From contig CAYRUO010000002.1 in the NCBI GenBank assembly GCA_964427505.1, positions 310,001-374,000 of the forward strand: a stretch of 64,000 bases of DNA, written 5' to 3'. Positions 8,969 to 17,428 of this stretch are shown here, piece after piece. The notes under the pieces are model-generated. The model worked only from the letters and a program-made list of their open reading frames with translations. It was not told where the DNA came from and did not search any database. This stretch comes from Thermanaerothrix sp034436175 (lineage in GTDB: Bacteria; Chloroflexota; Anaerolineae; Anaerolineales; Anaerolineaceae). Positions within the stretch are counted from its first letter, which is position 1, and each line of letters opens with the position of its first letter. The translations under genes and the position numbers were made by a program.

Positions 8969-9628
8969 ATGAAACCAAGAATTTTGATCTTTGATCTCGA
9001 TGACACGTTATATCCTGCTTCCTCAGGAGTCTGGGAAGCTATCGGCGAACGGATTGATCTGTTCATCCATCAGAAACTAGGGCTTCCTCACGAAGACGTC
9101 GAGCCCTTTCGGAAGAATCTGTTCCGCACCTACGGGACAACACTGCGCGGACTTTATCTGCAATATCATATAGATCCAGCCGAATACTTGGCATTTGTCC
9201 ATGATATCCCTCTGGAGCACTACCTTCAGCCCAATCCCGAATTAAGAACGTTGCTCAAAGTACTCCCTTACCCCAAAGTGATCTTCACGAATGCCGATAA
9301 AAACCACGCCAACCGTGTCCTAACAAGACTGGGTCTGGAAGGATGTTTTACGCAAATCATTGATATTTGGGATATGTTGCCGTCTTGTAAGCCTTTCCCA
9401 GAAGCCTTTCAGACCCTATTACAAAGACTTCAAAATCCCGACCCTAGCGCTTGTCTTTTCATTGACGATTTACCTGCAAACCTGCATACAGCGCGACGGT
9501 TAGGTTTTTGGACCGTCCATGTGGGCGAAAACGGTCACCCTCATCAAGGCCATTTCCATATTCGACACATTGAAGACCTCCCTTACGTGCTCGCCCAGGG
9601 AAGTTTGTTTGAGGACGAATGGGGATAG
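8969..9628 (+). CDS. HAD-superfamily hydrolase, pyrimidine 5'-nucleotidase (SDT1-like)
   Basis: All four HAD motifs are visible in this 219-residue protein: motif I 'FDLDDTLYP', motif II 'VIFTNADKNH', motif III Lys in 'SCKPFPEAF' and motif IV 'LFIDDLPANL'. The helical cap after motif I (WEAIGERIDLFIHQKLGLP) and overall length match the SDT1/pyrimidine 5'-nucleotidase branch, whose members dephosphorylate nucleotide or other small phosphomonoesters. The exact substrate is unknown. The start is set by a -10 box seven bases upstream. The gene heads a four-gene run with the small membrane protein and two proteases. Confidence 0.82.
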   Translation: MKPRILIFDLDDTLYPASSGVWEAIGERIDLFIHQKLGLPHEDVEPFRKNLFRTYGTTLRGLYLQYHIDPAEYLAFVHDIPLEHYLQPNPELRTLLKVLPYPKVIFTNADKNHANRVLTRLGLEGCFTQIIDIWDMLPSCKPFPEAFQTLLQRLQNPDPSACLFIDDLPANLHTARRLGFWTVHVGENGHPHQGHFHIRHIEDLPYVLAQGSLFEDEWG

Positions 9629-9631
9629 ACA

Positions 9632-9901
9632 ATGAATACGGATTCGCCTGGAGCCTGGTTGATTATCCTCTTGCTCTGCGCATTTACGCTTGTCATGAAC
9701 CTTACCTTGGTTTCGTTATGGCGGCATCGCCATCATCCTCCACAGCACGGCAGTTCCAGGGTAATTTTTAGGCTTCCGCAGGGCGGACTTCGCCATAACG
9801 AGGAAGCCGAGTGGGAACAACTTGCCCAGGTAGTGCACACACTACCGCTTGCTGAAAGCACCTCGTCTTCACATCAGAACAAGGATAATACTCACCCGTA
9901 A
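9632..9901 (+). CDS. Small single-pass membrane protein of unknown function
   Basis: An 89-residue protein with one clear membrane helix near the N-terminus (about 8-28, AWLIILLLCAFTLVMNLTLV). A short basic His/Arg-rich segment (WRHRHHPPQH) follows, then a hydrophilic cytoplasmic or external tail. I do not recognise a family. The ATG lies 3 bp after the HAD stop and a GGGG-type ribosome-binding sequence overlaps the end of that gene. The S41 protease starts 23 bp downstream, so this is a member of the same operon and may work with the membrane-anchored proteases. Confidence 0.6.
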   Translation: MNTDSPGAWLIILLLCAFTLVMNLTLVSLWRHRHHPPQHGSSRVIFRLPQGGLRHNEEAEWEQLAQVVHTLPLAESTSSSHQNKDNTHP

Positions 9902-9924
9902 ACTCTAATTATTGGAGTACACGC

Positions 9925-11166
9925 ATGTCTTCCAAACCGGTACGCATCACCTTACTTATATTGCTGATCTTGGGTTTTGCCCTTGGATGTTTTGGTTCTG
10001 GTTTGGTCATAGGCTTGAGAGCACCGGCAACTACTTCAGCGTTCATAAATCGCGTTTTAGAACAACTCCCACTAATCCCAACCCCAGTAGCCACCCCCGG
10101 TACTTCCTTGGAAACTCTATTCAAACCCTTTTGGCAGGCGTGGGATCTAGTTCATGAGCAGTATGTTGACCAACCCGTTGACGACGAAGCCCTCATGCGC
10201 GGCGCGATTCGCGGCATGCTCGAAGCCCTCAATGACCCTCACACCGGCTATATGGATCCCTTTGAATTTCAGCAGGCCAATGCCCCATTAGAAGGCGAGT
10301 ATGAAGGGATTGGAGCATGGGTAGATACCAGTGGCGAGTACTTAACCATCATCAGCCCTATGCCTGACTCCCCCGCCGAGAAAGCAGGTCTCAAAGCCGG
10401 AGATAAAATCATCGCTGTGGATGGCGAAGACATGACTGGTGTGGACCCGAGCCTGGTACTACGCCGGGTTTTAGGCCCAGCCGGCTCAACAGTGACCCTC
10501 ACCATTCAACGCGAGGGTGAGCCGGCTCCATTTGAAGTGCGTATTGTGCGCCAGAAGATTACTATTCCCTCTGTTGAAGGCAAAATGCTAGATCACCGTA
10601 TTGCCTATATTCGGCTCTTTACCTTCGGTGAGAAAACGGCCTCCGACTTGAGACGCACGCTAACCGATTTGCTGGCTCAAAAGCCGGTAGGAATAATCCT
10701 GGATTTACGAAATAACGGCGGTGGTTACCTGAACGCCGCCATAGACGTCAGTTCAGAATTCGTTAAAGAGGGGGTAATCATGTATGAGGTTTATGGTGAT
10801 GGGCGAAAGATTACATATCGTGCCTCAGGAAATGGTATTGCCACAGATATTCCCTTGGTGGTACTTATTAACGAAGGCACGGCTTCTGCCTCCGAAATCA
10901 CTGCCGGTGCCATTCAGGATCATCAACGCGGCAAACTGGTTGGAACGAAATCATTCGGCAAGGGCTCAGTGCAATCTTGGACGCCCTTGGTCAATAACCA
11001 GGGCGCAGTGCGCATCACAATTGCTCGCTGGCTAACCCCTCAGGAACGCCAAATTAACGGTGTTGGTCTCACCCCGGATATTGAGGTGCCCCTAACCGAG
11101 GAGGATCTCAAAGCCGGGCGCGATTCACAACTTGAGCGGGCTATTCAGTTATTGCTCCAGGATTAG
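9925..11166 (+). CDS. S41 family C-terminal processing protease with PDZ domain
   Basis: CtpA-type serine proteases cleave extracytoplasmic proteins from their C-termini using a Ser-Lys dyad. The 413-residue protein has an N-terminal signal or anchor helix (about 8-30), a PDZ domain (about 120-205, 'GIGAWVDTSGEYLTIISPMPDSPAEKAGLKAGDKI') and the protease core. The catalytic Ser lies in 'NEGTASASEI' (about 317-325) and the Lys in 'SFGKGS' (about 346). The 'ILDLRNNGGG' motif is also present. A GGAG sequence precedes the ATG. The HtrA-like protease begins 5 bp after its stop, giving a paired envelope-protease operon. Confidence 0.92.
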   Translation: MSSKPVRITLLILLILGFALGCFGSGLVIGLRAPATTSAFINRVLEQLPLIPTPVATPGTSLETLFKPFWQAWDLVHEQYVDQPVDDEALMRGAIRGMLEALNDPHTGYMDPFEFQQANAPLEGEYEGIGAWVDTSGEYLTIISPMPDSPAEKAGLKAGDKIIAVDGEDMTGVDPSLVLRRVLGPAGSTVTLTIQREGEPAPFEVRIVRQKITIPSVEGKMLDHRIAYIRLFTFGEKTASDLRRTLTDLLAQKPVGIILDLRNNGGGYLNAAIDVSSEFVKEGVIMYEVYGDGRKITYRASGNGIATDIPLVVLINEGTASASEITAGAIQDHQRGKLVGTKSFGKGSVQSWTPLVNNQGAVRITIARWLTPQERQINGVGLTPDIEVPLTEEDLKAGRDSQLERAIQLLLQD

Positions 11167-11170
11167 GTTT

Positions 11171-12310
11171 ATGAAACGTCCGGTTTTCCTTCTTCTCTTG
11201 ATCGGAATGCTTGGCTTAGCCACGCTATGTGGAGCAGTCGGTGGTGGATTGGTGGCCTATTATCTCTATCAGAACGAAAAGACATCTCTATCAAATGCTA
11301 CGACACCACCCACCCCAACGACTGAAGCCACGCCTGTTGCTCACCTTTTTGTCCAAACCACCCAGATTGAAACGACGATCACCCAAGTAGTAGACAAGGT
11401 GAGCCCGGCTGTAGTCACCGTGGTGGCTAAAATGCCCGATCAGATGGGGTTCTTCGGGGTTATCCCCGGAGGCACATCGAGTGGCAGTGGCTTTATCATC
11501 GCCTCTGAGGGCTATGTGATCACGAATAACCACGTTATCGAAGGCGCCGAGTCGGTAAGCGTGGTTTTGCTCTCAGGTGAAGAACGTCCCGCGCAAGTCA
11601 TTGGGACAGATCGTTTTTCGGACTTAGCCGTTCTTAAAATCGAAGGGGACGTACCGGCAGTGGTCACGTTGGGCAACTCAGACGCCCTGCGACCCGGAGA
11701 AACCGTCATCGCAATTGGGTCCCCCTTAGGTGATTTTAAGAATTCGGTCACCGTCGGTGTGATCAGCGCCACCGGACGCACTATTGACACGGGTGAGGGG
11801 TATTACCTGGAAGGTTTGCTCCAAACCGATGCGGCTATCAACCAAGGTAATTCAGGTGGGCCTTTGGTCAACCTAGCGGGAGAAGTCATCGGGGTTAACA
11901 CGCTTATTGTGCGCACCTCGAGCAGTGGTGTCACAGTTGAGGGTTTGGGTTTTGCAATTCCCTCAAATACGGTTCAAGCCGTGGCCACACAAATCATTGA
12001 GAAAGGTTACGTCTCACGGCCATATCTTGGAGTACGCTGGCAGCCCATCAACCCAACTCTAGCCCAGCAGTACAATCTGCCGGTACAATGGGGCATCTAT
12101 GTCGCCGAAGTGATCGAGGGGAGTCCTGCAGAAGCCGCTGGTATACGTGCTGGTGATATTATTACTCGTATCGGTGATTTACCCATTGATGCTAACCATC
12201 CCTTCATCAATGTGCTGTTCAATTTCAAACCGGGTGACGAGGTCACAGTTGAACTAGTCCGCCGTTCACGCGTTCTTCAGGTCAAACTCACGTTAGGGGA
12301 ATCACGCTAA
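11171..12310 (+). CDS. HtrA/DegP-like trypsin-family serine protease with PDZ domain
   Basis: I choose the ATG at 11171, which directly precedes a signal/anchor helix (MKRPVFLLLLIGMLGLATLC), over an upstream in-frame start at 11132 that would overlap the S41 gene. The 379-residue product has a Thr/Pro linker, the chymotrypsin-fold protease with triad His121 ('TNNHVIEG'), Asp151 ('SDLAVLKIEG') and Ser228 ('NQGNSGGPL'), and one C-terminal PDZ domain ('GIYVAEVIEGSPAEAAGIRAGDIITRI'). Members degrade or refold damaged extracytoplasmic proteins. It is coupled to the S41 protease gene by a 4-bp gap. Confidence 0.92.
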   Translation: MKRPVFLLLLIGMLGLATLCGAVGGGLVAYYLYQNEKTSLSNATTPPTPTTEATPVAHLFVQTTQIETTITQVVDKVSPAVVTVVAKMPDQMGFFGVIPGGTSSGSGFIIASEGYVITNNHVIEGAESVSVVLLSGEERPAQVIGTDRFSDLAVLKIEGDVPAVVTLGNSDALRPGETVIAIGSPLGDFKNSVTVGVISATGRTIDTGEGYYLEGLLQTDAAINQGNSGGPLVNLAGEVIGVNTLIVRTSSSGVTVEGLGFAIPSNTVQAVATQIIEKGYVSRPYLGVRWQPINPTLAQQYNLPVQWGIYVAEVIEGSPAEAAGIRAGDIITRIGDLPIDANHPFINVLFNFKPGDEVTVELVRRSRVLQVKLTLGESR

Positions 12311-12335
12311 CCTTGAATTACCCAACTTTAGATAT

Positions 12336-12351
12336 TGTGCCAAATTTCACT
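12336..12351. promoter_or_regulatory. CRP-like palindrome upstream of the S1 gene
   Basis: TGTGCCAAATTTCACT matches 8 of 10 bases of the TGTGA-N6-TCACA consensus and 13 of 16 bases of the perfect site before eno. Its centre lies about 53-54 bp before the start predicted from the promoter at 12362-12390. Confidence 0.35.
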
Positions 12352-12361
12352 CCCACGCAAT

Positions 12362-12390
12362 TTGACAGTTGCTATCAGCGGGGGTATAAT
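12362..12390 (+). promoter_or_regulatory. Perfect-consensus sigma70 promoter
   Basis: TTGACA at 12362-12367, a 17-bp spacer and TATAAT at 12385-12390 match the housekeeping consensus at every position. It lies 41 bp upstream of the S1-domain gene start. Confidence 0.8.
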
Positions 12391-12431
12391 CCTCTTTCGC
12401 TGATTGAGATTGGAAACGGGAGTGTGATCTA

Positions 12432-13331
12432 ATGGAAAACATGGTTACCGCGGAGGCGAACCGCATCGAAATCAAACCTAAAATGAAATTTACCGGTAAG
12501 GTGATCAAGTTAAACCTCGCCGGTGCTGTTATAGATTTAGGCGTGGCCAAAGGGGTTCTGCACATTTCGCAGATCCCCTCTCCCACACCCGGTCAACCCA
12601 TAAAGCATATCCGCGAAGTGCTTGAAGAGGGCCAATCCCTGGATGTTTGGGTGCGCCGGGTTAAAGGGGATCGTATTGAACTTACCCTCAAAAAACCCCT
12701 TGACCTTGAGTGGAAAGACATCAAGCCTGAGATGGTGGTCAAGGGCAAAGTGGTTCGCATTGAGCCCTTTGGCGCATTTGTAGATATCGGCGCCGAGCGC
12801 CCGGGATTGATCCACATTAGCGAACTCTCCCATGGCTACGTCAAAACCCCTACCGAAGTGGTCCAGGAAGGGGACGAGGTCGAAGTCAAAATCATTGAAG
12901 TCATTCGCAAAAAGAAACAAATCAAGTTAAGCCTGAAGGCTCTACAGCCCGAACCGGTTCAAGAACCACGCCCCCAACCGATAGAGGAAAAGAAACACAC
13001 TCCCGTAGAAAAGAAAGAGCCCCAAACCCACGAACCAGTGGCCAGCAAAGAGAAATCGCGCGAGAAAGGGCGCGAAAAACGGCGCAAGCGTACACGGGGA
13101 AGCACCGATGAAAACATCTTCAATTTGGATGAACTGATCAGCACGGTAGAGGAATCACAACCCACCGAAGCCGAGCCCACCGTCATGGAATTAGCCTTGC
13201 GCGAAGCCATGGAGCGGGCTAAACAGCGCAAAGAAGCCGCTAAGGCGAAAAAAGCCAAAACCCTCTCTGCTGAACAAGAGGCTATCCTCAGCCGCACACT
13301 TGAGCACCGTTCCAACATCAGTCAGTCCTAA
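12432..13331 (+). CDS. S1 RNA-binding domain protein with two S1 repeats
   Basis: The 299-residue protein has two S1 (OB-fold) RNA-binding repeats. The first is divergent (about 16-95, 'FTGKVIKLNLAGAVIDLGVAKGVLHISQI'). The second is canonical (about 98-170, 'GKVVRIEPFGAFVDIGAERPGLIHISELS'). A long charged Glu/Lys/Arg-rich low-complexity tail follows (about 175-299). It resembles short ribosomal-protein-S1-like proteins of Gram-positive and Chloroflexota genomes and may help translation initiation or RNA turnover. It is driven by a perfect consensus promoter, fitting high expression, and ends at a strong terminator. Confidence 0.85.
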   Translation: MENMVTAEANRIEIKPKMKFTGKVIKLNLAGAVIDLGVAKGVLHISQIPSPTPGQPIKHIREVLEEGQSLDVWVRRVKGDRIELTLKKPLDLEWKDIKPEMVVKGKVVRIEPFGAFVDIGAERPGLIHISELSHGYVKTPTEVVQEGDEVEVKIIEVIRKKKQIKLSLKALQPEPVQEPRPQPIEEKKHTPVEKKEPQTHEPVASKEKSREKGREKRRKRTRGSTDENIFNLDELISTVEESQPTEAEPTVMELALREAMERAKQRKEAAKAKKAKTLSAEQEAILSRTLEHRSNISQS

Positions 13332-13354
13332 CCCTTAAAGTATGCTCGATCGGG

Positions 13355-13380
13355 GGCGGGATTTCTTCCCGCCTTTTTTG
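13355..13380 (+). terminator. Rho-independent terminator after the S1 gene
   Basis: GGCGGGA (13355-13361) pairs with TCCCGCC (13367-13373) across a 5-base loop. A run of six T follows. Confidence 0.9.
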
Positions 13381-13477
13381 CTTAATGGCAGAAACTCGAG
13401 CCTTAAAAAAGACGGCTTTCCCTGAGAGTTATGGTAAACTTAGCGCCGATGAATGTTTTTGGCCTTTATAATGGGGA

Positions 13478-13563
13478 TCTCTGGTTCCACCCGCGCAATA
13501 ATCAAGCCAGAGAGCACTGCCTAACCCAAATCGAGGGAGGAGTCGGATCAACGACCCTCCCTC
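13478..13563 (+). promoter_or_regulatory. Structured leader before pyrG: two stem-loops
   Basis: The 284-bp gap before pyrG holds a 7-bp stem TCTCTGG (13478-13484) with CCAGAGA (13507-13513). After it comes a very stable hairpin: GAGGGAGG (13533-13540), a bulged A, GTCG, loop GATCAA, CGAC, then CCTCCCTC (13556-13563). No T-run follows the second stem, so it is not a plain terminator. A role in controlling pyrG is inferred only from position. Confidence 0.45.
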
Positions 13564-13615
13564 TCCATTTAACTAACCATAACCATCCGTTGATTTCTCT
13601 GGGAGGGTTTAACCT

Positions 13616-15256
13616 GTGACAACCAAATATATATTTTTCACCGGAGGCGTAGTTTCATCGGTTGGTAAAGGGGTAACCGCAGCGGCCATCGGGCGCACCT
13701 TAAAGGAGCGGGGGTTCTCCGTGACTGCCCAAAAATTAGACCCCTATCTCAATGTTGATCCGGGTACCATGAGCCCATATCAACACGGTGAGGTCTATGT
13801 TTTGGACGATGGCGCAGAAACCGATCTCGACCTTGGACATTACGAACGCTTCATGGATGTACGCCTTAACCGCGTCTGCAATACCACCACCGGGCAAATC
13901 TACGCTGAAATTATCAGTAAGGAACGTCGAGGTGATTTTCTGGGCGGTACGATTCAAGTAATCCCCCATATTACCAACGAAATCAAACGGCGCATCACGA
14001 TGGTAGCCAAAACCACCAACGCAGAGATTGTACTGGTCGAGGTCGGCGGTACGGTGGGCGATATTGAGAGCCAGCCTTTTTTAGAATCTCTGCGCCAGTT
14101 GCGGCGGGAGTTAGGGCGTGAAAATACCATGTATATACACGTTACCTGGCTTCCATATATTGGCGCCACGGGTGAACTTAAGACCAAGCCCACCCAGCAC
14201 TCCGTGAGCGAACTGCGTTCCATCGGGATCAATCCCGATATGATCATCGCTCGTTCCGACTATCCGGTCGATCGCAGTCTTTTGGACAAAATCTCCCTCT
14301 ACTGTGATGTTGATCGCCGAGCCGTGGTGCCGATGACAACCACCCCTGTGCTCTATGAGGTGCCGCTGCTATTGGAAGAAGCCGGTGTCGCCGACTTTAT
14401 CCTCGAACGCCTGGGCTTAGAAGTACGCCGCCAACCCGATTGGAACTTGTGGCGGCGTCTTGTGGCCCAGGTACGCCGCGAAAAGCCAAAGGTCAAAATT
14501 GCCTTGGTGGGAAAATATGTGGAACTACACGATGCCTATATGAGCGTGCGCGAAGCCCTAAAACATGCCGCTCTTCACCTTGGCGTCGAGGTAGAGATTT
14601 TATGGATCCACGCCACCGACCTGGAACGCGGTCGTTCCTTAGAAATGCTCGAACAAGCCCACGGCATTCTGGTGCCCGGTGGTTTCGGTTCTCGCGGAAT
14701 TGAAGGCAAAATTTTGGCCGCCCGCTACGCCCGCACTCACAAGGTGCCTTACCTCGGCCTGTGCCTGGGTATGCAGTTGATGGTGGTTGAATTTGCCCGC
14801 CATATCTTCAACGACGAGCGCGCGAATTCGACCGAGTTTGACCGAACCACACCTTACCCGGTGATTGATCTGCTCCCCGAACAGCAACAAATCACCGAAA
14901 TGGGTGGCACAATGCGGTTAGGACTCTATCCGTGCCAACTGAAACCCGGAACCAAAGCCGCCCAAGCCTACCAAGAAACGCTGGTTCAAGAGCGTCATCG
15001 CCACCGCTTCGAATTTAACAACACCTACCGTGAGATATTTGAGAAAGCCGGCATGGTTTTCTCCGGTCTCTCTCCAGACGGCCGTCTGGTGGAAATCGCC
15101 GAGTTGGCCGATCATCCTTTTATGTTAGGCACGCAGTTTCATCCCGAATTCCTCTCCCGTCCCACCCGTCCCCATCCTCTTTTCAAGGCATTTGTTAAAG
15201 CCGCCTGCGAATACGCCGGGGTAACCGTTCAACCCTTCGAAATGGAAACCATCTAA
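13616..15256 (+). CDS. pyrG: CTP synthase
   Basis: CTP synthase aminates UTP to CTP using glutamine and ATP, the last step of pyrimidine nucleotide synthesis. The start is GTG at 13616, preceded by GGGAGGG at a good distance. The 546-residue enzyme has the N-terminal synthase domain ('FFTGGVVSSVGKGVTAAAIGRTLKERG', 'KLDPYLNVDPGTMSPYQHGEVYVLDDGAETDLDLGHYERF'). Its C-terminal class I glutamine amidotransferase domain has the nucleophile Cys in 'GLCLGMQ' and 'HPEF' near the end. Length and motifs are standard. Confidence 0.97.
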   Translation: MTTKYIFFTGGVVSSVGKGVTAAAIGRTLKERGFSVTAQKLDPYLNVDPGTMSPYQHGEVYVLDDGAETDLDLGHYERFMDVRLNRVCNTTTGQIYAEIISKERRGDFLGGTIQVIPHITNEIKRRITMVAKTTNAEIVLVEVGGTVGDIESQPFLESLRQLRRELGRENTMYIHVTWLPYIGATGELKTKPTQHSVSELRSIGINPDMIIARSDYPVDRSLLDKISLYCDVDRRAVVPMTTTPVLYEVPLLLEEAGVADFILERLGLEVRRQPDWNLWRRLVAQVRREKPKVKIALVGKYVELHDAYMSVREALKHAALHLGVEVEILWIHATDLERGRSLEMLEQAHGILVPGGFGSRGIEGKILAARYARTHKVPYLGLCLGMQLMVVEFARHIFNDERANSTEFDRTTPYPVIDLLPEQQQITEMGGTMRLGLYPCQLKPGTKAAQAYQETLVQERHRHRFEFNNTYREIFEKAGMVFSGLSPDGRLVEIAELADHPFMLGTQFHPEFLSRPTRPHPLFKAFVKAACEYAGVTVQPFEMETI

Positions 15257-15261
15257 CGAAT

Positions 15262-15277
15262 TGTGACAAATATCACA
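15262..15277. promoter_or_regulatory. Perfect CRP/FNR-family operator before eno
   Basis: TGTGACAAATATCACA matches the TGTGA-N6-TCACA consensus of CRP-type regulators at all ten specified positions. It is followed by a -10-like TATACT at 15300-15305 with no recognisable -35. The operator centre lies about 42 bp before the expected start, the class II activator position. The regulator itself is not in the window. Confidence 0.6.
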
Positions 15278-15299
15278 GCATAATCCCGATCATTTAGGT

Positions 15300-15305
15300 T
15301 ATACT
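15300..15305 (+). promoter_or_regulatory. -10 element of the eno promoter
   Basis: TATACT at 15300-15305 lacks a -35 match at 16-18 bp, consistent with an activator-dependent promoter served by the operator at 15262-15277. Confidence 0.5.
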
Positions 15306-15361
15306 AACTTAGATCACTAAAACAGCACGTTGATTTCAACCATTATTCTGAGGAGGACTCT

Positions 15362-16654
15362 ATGGACACAACAATCGAATCCATTACCGCATTGGAAATC
15401 CTCGATTCGCGCGGTAACCCCACCATCGAAGTCGAAGTGGTATTAGCCGATGGCAGTTGGGGACGCGCCGCTGTTCCTTCGGGGGCTTCGACCGGCGTAC
15501 ACGAGGCGCTCGAACTCCGCGATGGTGACAAGGCACGCTACCTAGGTAAGGGGGTGCGCAAAGCCGTGGATAACGTCAATAATGAGATTGCAGAAGCCCT
15601 AGTTGGTTGGGACGCCGTAGAGCAAAAGGCCATTGATCAATTGCTCATCGAATTAGATGGCACTCCCAACAAATCCAAACTTGGCGCCAATGCAATTCTG
15701 GGCGTCAGTTTGGCAGTAGCCAAAGCCGCCGCCAATGCTTTGGGCTTGCCCTTGTACCGTTACATCGGTGGTGTATACGCCCATGTCCTACCCGTCCCTC
15801 TGATGAATATCCTCAATGGCGGTGTTCATACCGGCTGGCAGTCCACTGACGCACAGGAATTTATGATTGCCCCATTAGGCGCCCCCACCTTCTCCGAAGC
15901 CCTGCGCTGGGGAGCGGAGGTGTATCACGCGCTGAAGAGCGTCCTAAAAGCCAAGGGGTATGCAACCCTCGTGGGTGATGAAGGCGGTTATGCGCCCGCA
16001 CTCAAAGCCAACGCGGAAGCGGTTGAGGTTATTCTGGAAGCCATCGAGAAAGCCGGCTACAAGCCCGGTGAGCAAATCGCCATTGCCCTTGACCCGGCGG
16101 CCTCTGAACTCTACGATCCAGAAACTAAGCGCTACAATATGCGCCGCGAAGGCAAGCAAATGACGAGCGAAGAACTGATTGCCTTCTGGAAGTCCTGGAT
16201 TGATCAATACCCCATTGTCTCTCTTGAGGATGGGCTGGCCGAGGACGACTGGGAGGGTTGGAAGATGCTCACGGCCGAACTCGGTCACCGCATCCAAATT
16301 GTGGGTGACGATTTGCTGGTGACGAACCCCGAACGCGTGCGCCGCGCGATTCAAGAAAAAGCCTGTAATGCCCTCTTGGTCAAACTCAATCAGATCGGCA
16401 CGTTAACGGAAACCATTGAAGCCGTTGAACTTTGCCATCGGGCCGGTTGGCGTGCCGTCACCTCGCACCGCTCGGGCGAAACTGAGGATACAACGATTGC
16501 CGATCTGGTTGTAGCCCTGAACATGGGCCAGATCAAAACCGGCGCTCCGGCGCGCACAGACCGCGTTGCCAAATACAACCAGTTGCTGCGCATCGAGGCT
16601 GAATTGGGTGATACTGCCGTCTATGCCGGTTGGAGCGCCCTCAAGCGCGCCTAA
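15362..16654 (+). CDS. eno: Enolase (phosphopyruvate hydratase)
   Basis: Enolase interconverts 2-phosphoglycerate and phosphoenolpyruvate in glycolysis and gluconeogenesis; it is a Mg2+-dependent cytoplasmic enzyme. The 430-residue protein has the N-terminal 'ALEILDSRGNPTIEVEV' and 'GASTGVHEALELRDGD', the barrel motifs 'VGDEGGYAP' and 'SLEDGLAEDDWEGW', and the signature 'LLVKLNQIGTLTET' followed by 'SHRSGETEDT'. An AGGAGG ribosome-binding site lies close to the ATG. Expression is probably under a CRP-type regulator. A strong bidirectional terminator follows. Confidence 0.97.
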   Translation: MDTTIESITALEILDSRGNPTIEVEVVLADGSWGRAAVPSGASTGVHEALELRDGDKARYLGKGVRKAVDNVNNEIAEALVGWDAVEQKAIDQLLIELDGTPNKSKLGANAILGVSLAVAKAAANALGLPLYRYIGGVYAHVLPVPLMNILNGGVHTGWQSTDAQEFMIAPLGAPTFSEALRWGAEVYHALKSVLKAKGYATLVGDEGGYAPALKANAEAVEVILEAIEKAGYKPGEQIAIALDPAASELYDPETKRYNMRREGKQMTSEELIAFWKSWIDQYPIVSLEDGLAEDDWEGWKMLTAELGHRIQIVGDDLLVTNPERVRRAIQEKACNALLVKLNQIGTLTETIEAVELCHRAGWRAVTSHRSGETEDTTIADLVVALNMGQIKTGAPARTDRVAKYNQLLRIEAELGDTAVYAGWSALKRA

Positions 16655-16679
16655 ATAATTGGGGTTATTTCATGTAAAG

Positions 16680-16717
16680 AAAGCCGCTCTTGTCTTCTTG
16701 TGGCAAGAGCGGCTTTT
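16680..16717. terminator. Bidirectional terminator between eno and the SDR gene
   Basis: A perfect 13-bp stem pairs AAAGCCGCTCTTG (16680-16692) with CAAGAGCGGCTTT (16704-16716). T-rich tracts lie on both sides, so it can serve eno on the plus strand and the SDR operon on the minus strand. Confidence 0.88.
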
Positions 16718-16792
16718 AATTACCTCGGTGAAATTACAAAACTTTTTGATGCATCGAACCCAGATCTTCGGAAACAACAGGATTCTAGGCGA

Positions 16793-17428
16793 CTAAGCAA
16801 TATCTAGATAACCCAAATGGTTGGACTGATAGGCTTCCAACATCTTAGCCGCTACCATATCCGGCTCAACGGCATTAGGTGGCATTTTGAACGGCACTTT
16901 CTGCCACAAGGGAGTGATAACCGCTACAGGTCTTACTACTACTACCGGACGCCTCAATTCTTTGCGCGCAACCTCCGCTAAAGCCTCCAATCCCGCTTTA
17001 GCGGCAGCATAAGCCGAGAGTCCTGGTAAGCGTATTCGCTCATTAATTGCACCTATAAAATAAATGGGGGCATCAGGACCAAGTAAAGGAGCACTGTAGT
17101 GTAAGGCCAAAAAAGCCCCCGTCAGGTTCGCATTTAGTATCTGCTGCCACTGTTCGAACCTCATTTTAACCATTGGCACGACCATAATATCGCCGGCCGC
17201 ATAAATCCACCAATCAACCTTCAAACCTTCCTGAATCATTTGTGTTGTAACGGACTGCAAAGAACCCGGAAAATTGAAGTCTACCTCATAGGTATGCAAA
17301 CTAAGCGGTGTAAGGCGATCTGTTCTTCGCGCGACAGCAACGACCTGCCAATCATTAGCGGTCAACAATTTAACCAAAGCCAATCCTATGCCGCCGCTTG
17401 CGCCCCAAACCAACGCTGTTTTTGTCAT
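16793..17428 (-). CDS. Short-chain dehydrogenase/reductase family protein
   Basis: This is a 211-residue Rossmann-fold protein with the dinucleotide-binding 'VWGASGGIGLAL' at residues about 7-18, 'YAAGDI' (NAG-like position) and 'YAAAKAGLEALAEVARKEL' (YxxxK). Arg residues after the second strand (VARRTDRL) suggest NADP(H). The residue 13 before the catalytic Tyr, normally Ser, is Ala ('FIGAINE'), so ordinary SDR chemistry may be impaired. The substrate is unknown. The ATG overlaps the stop of the peroxiredoxin-like gene by 4 bp (ATGA), so it is the last gene of a three-gene operon. Confidence 0.8.
   Translation of the reverse strand: MTKTALVWGASGGIGLALVKLLTANDWQVVAVARRTDRLTPLSLHTYEVDFNFPGSLQSVTTQMIQEGLKVDWWIYAAGDIMVVPMVKMRFEQWQQILNANLTGAFLALHYSAPLLGPDAPIYFIGAINERIRLPGLSAYAAAKAGLEALAEVARKELRRPVVVVRPVAVITPLWQKVPFKMPPNAVEPDMVAAKMLEAYQSNHLGYLDIA

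Noticed and set aside
13479..13497. Antisense of the pyrG leader contains GCGGGTGGAACC, resembling the T-box core.
   Set aside because: It lies on the minus strand with no minus-strand gene downstream, and the remaining T-box elements are not there.
13431..13619. 62-codon ORF in the pyrG leader.
   Set aside because: No ribosome-binding site or recognisable protein; it spans the leader hairpins and overlaps the pyrG start.
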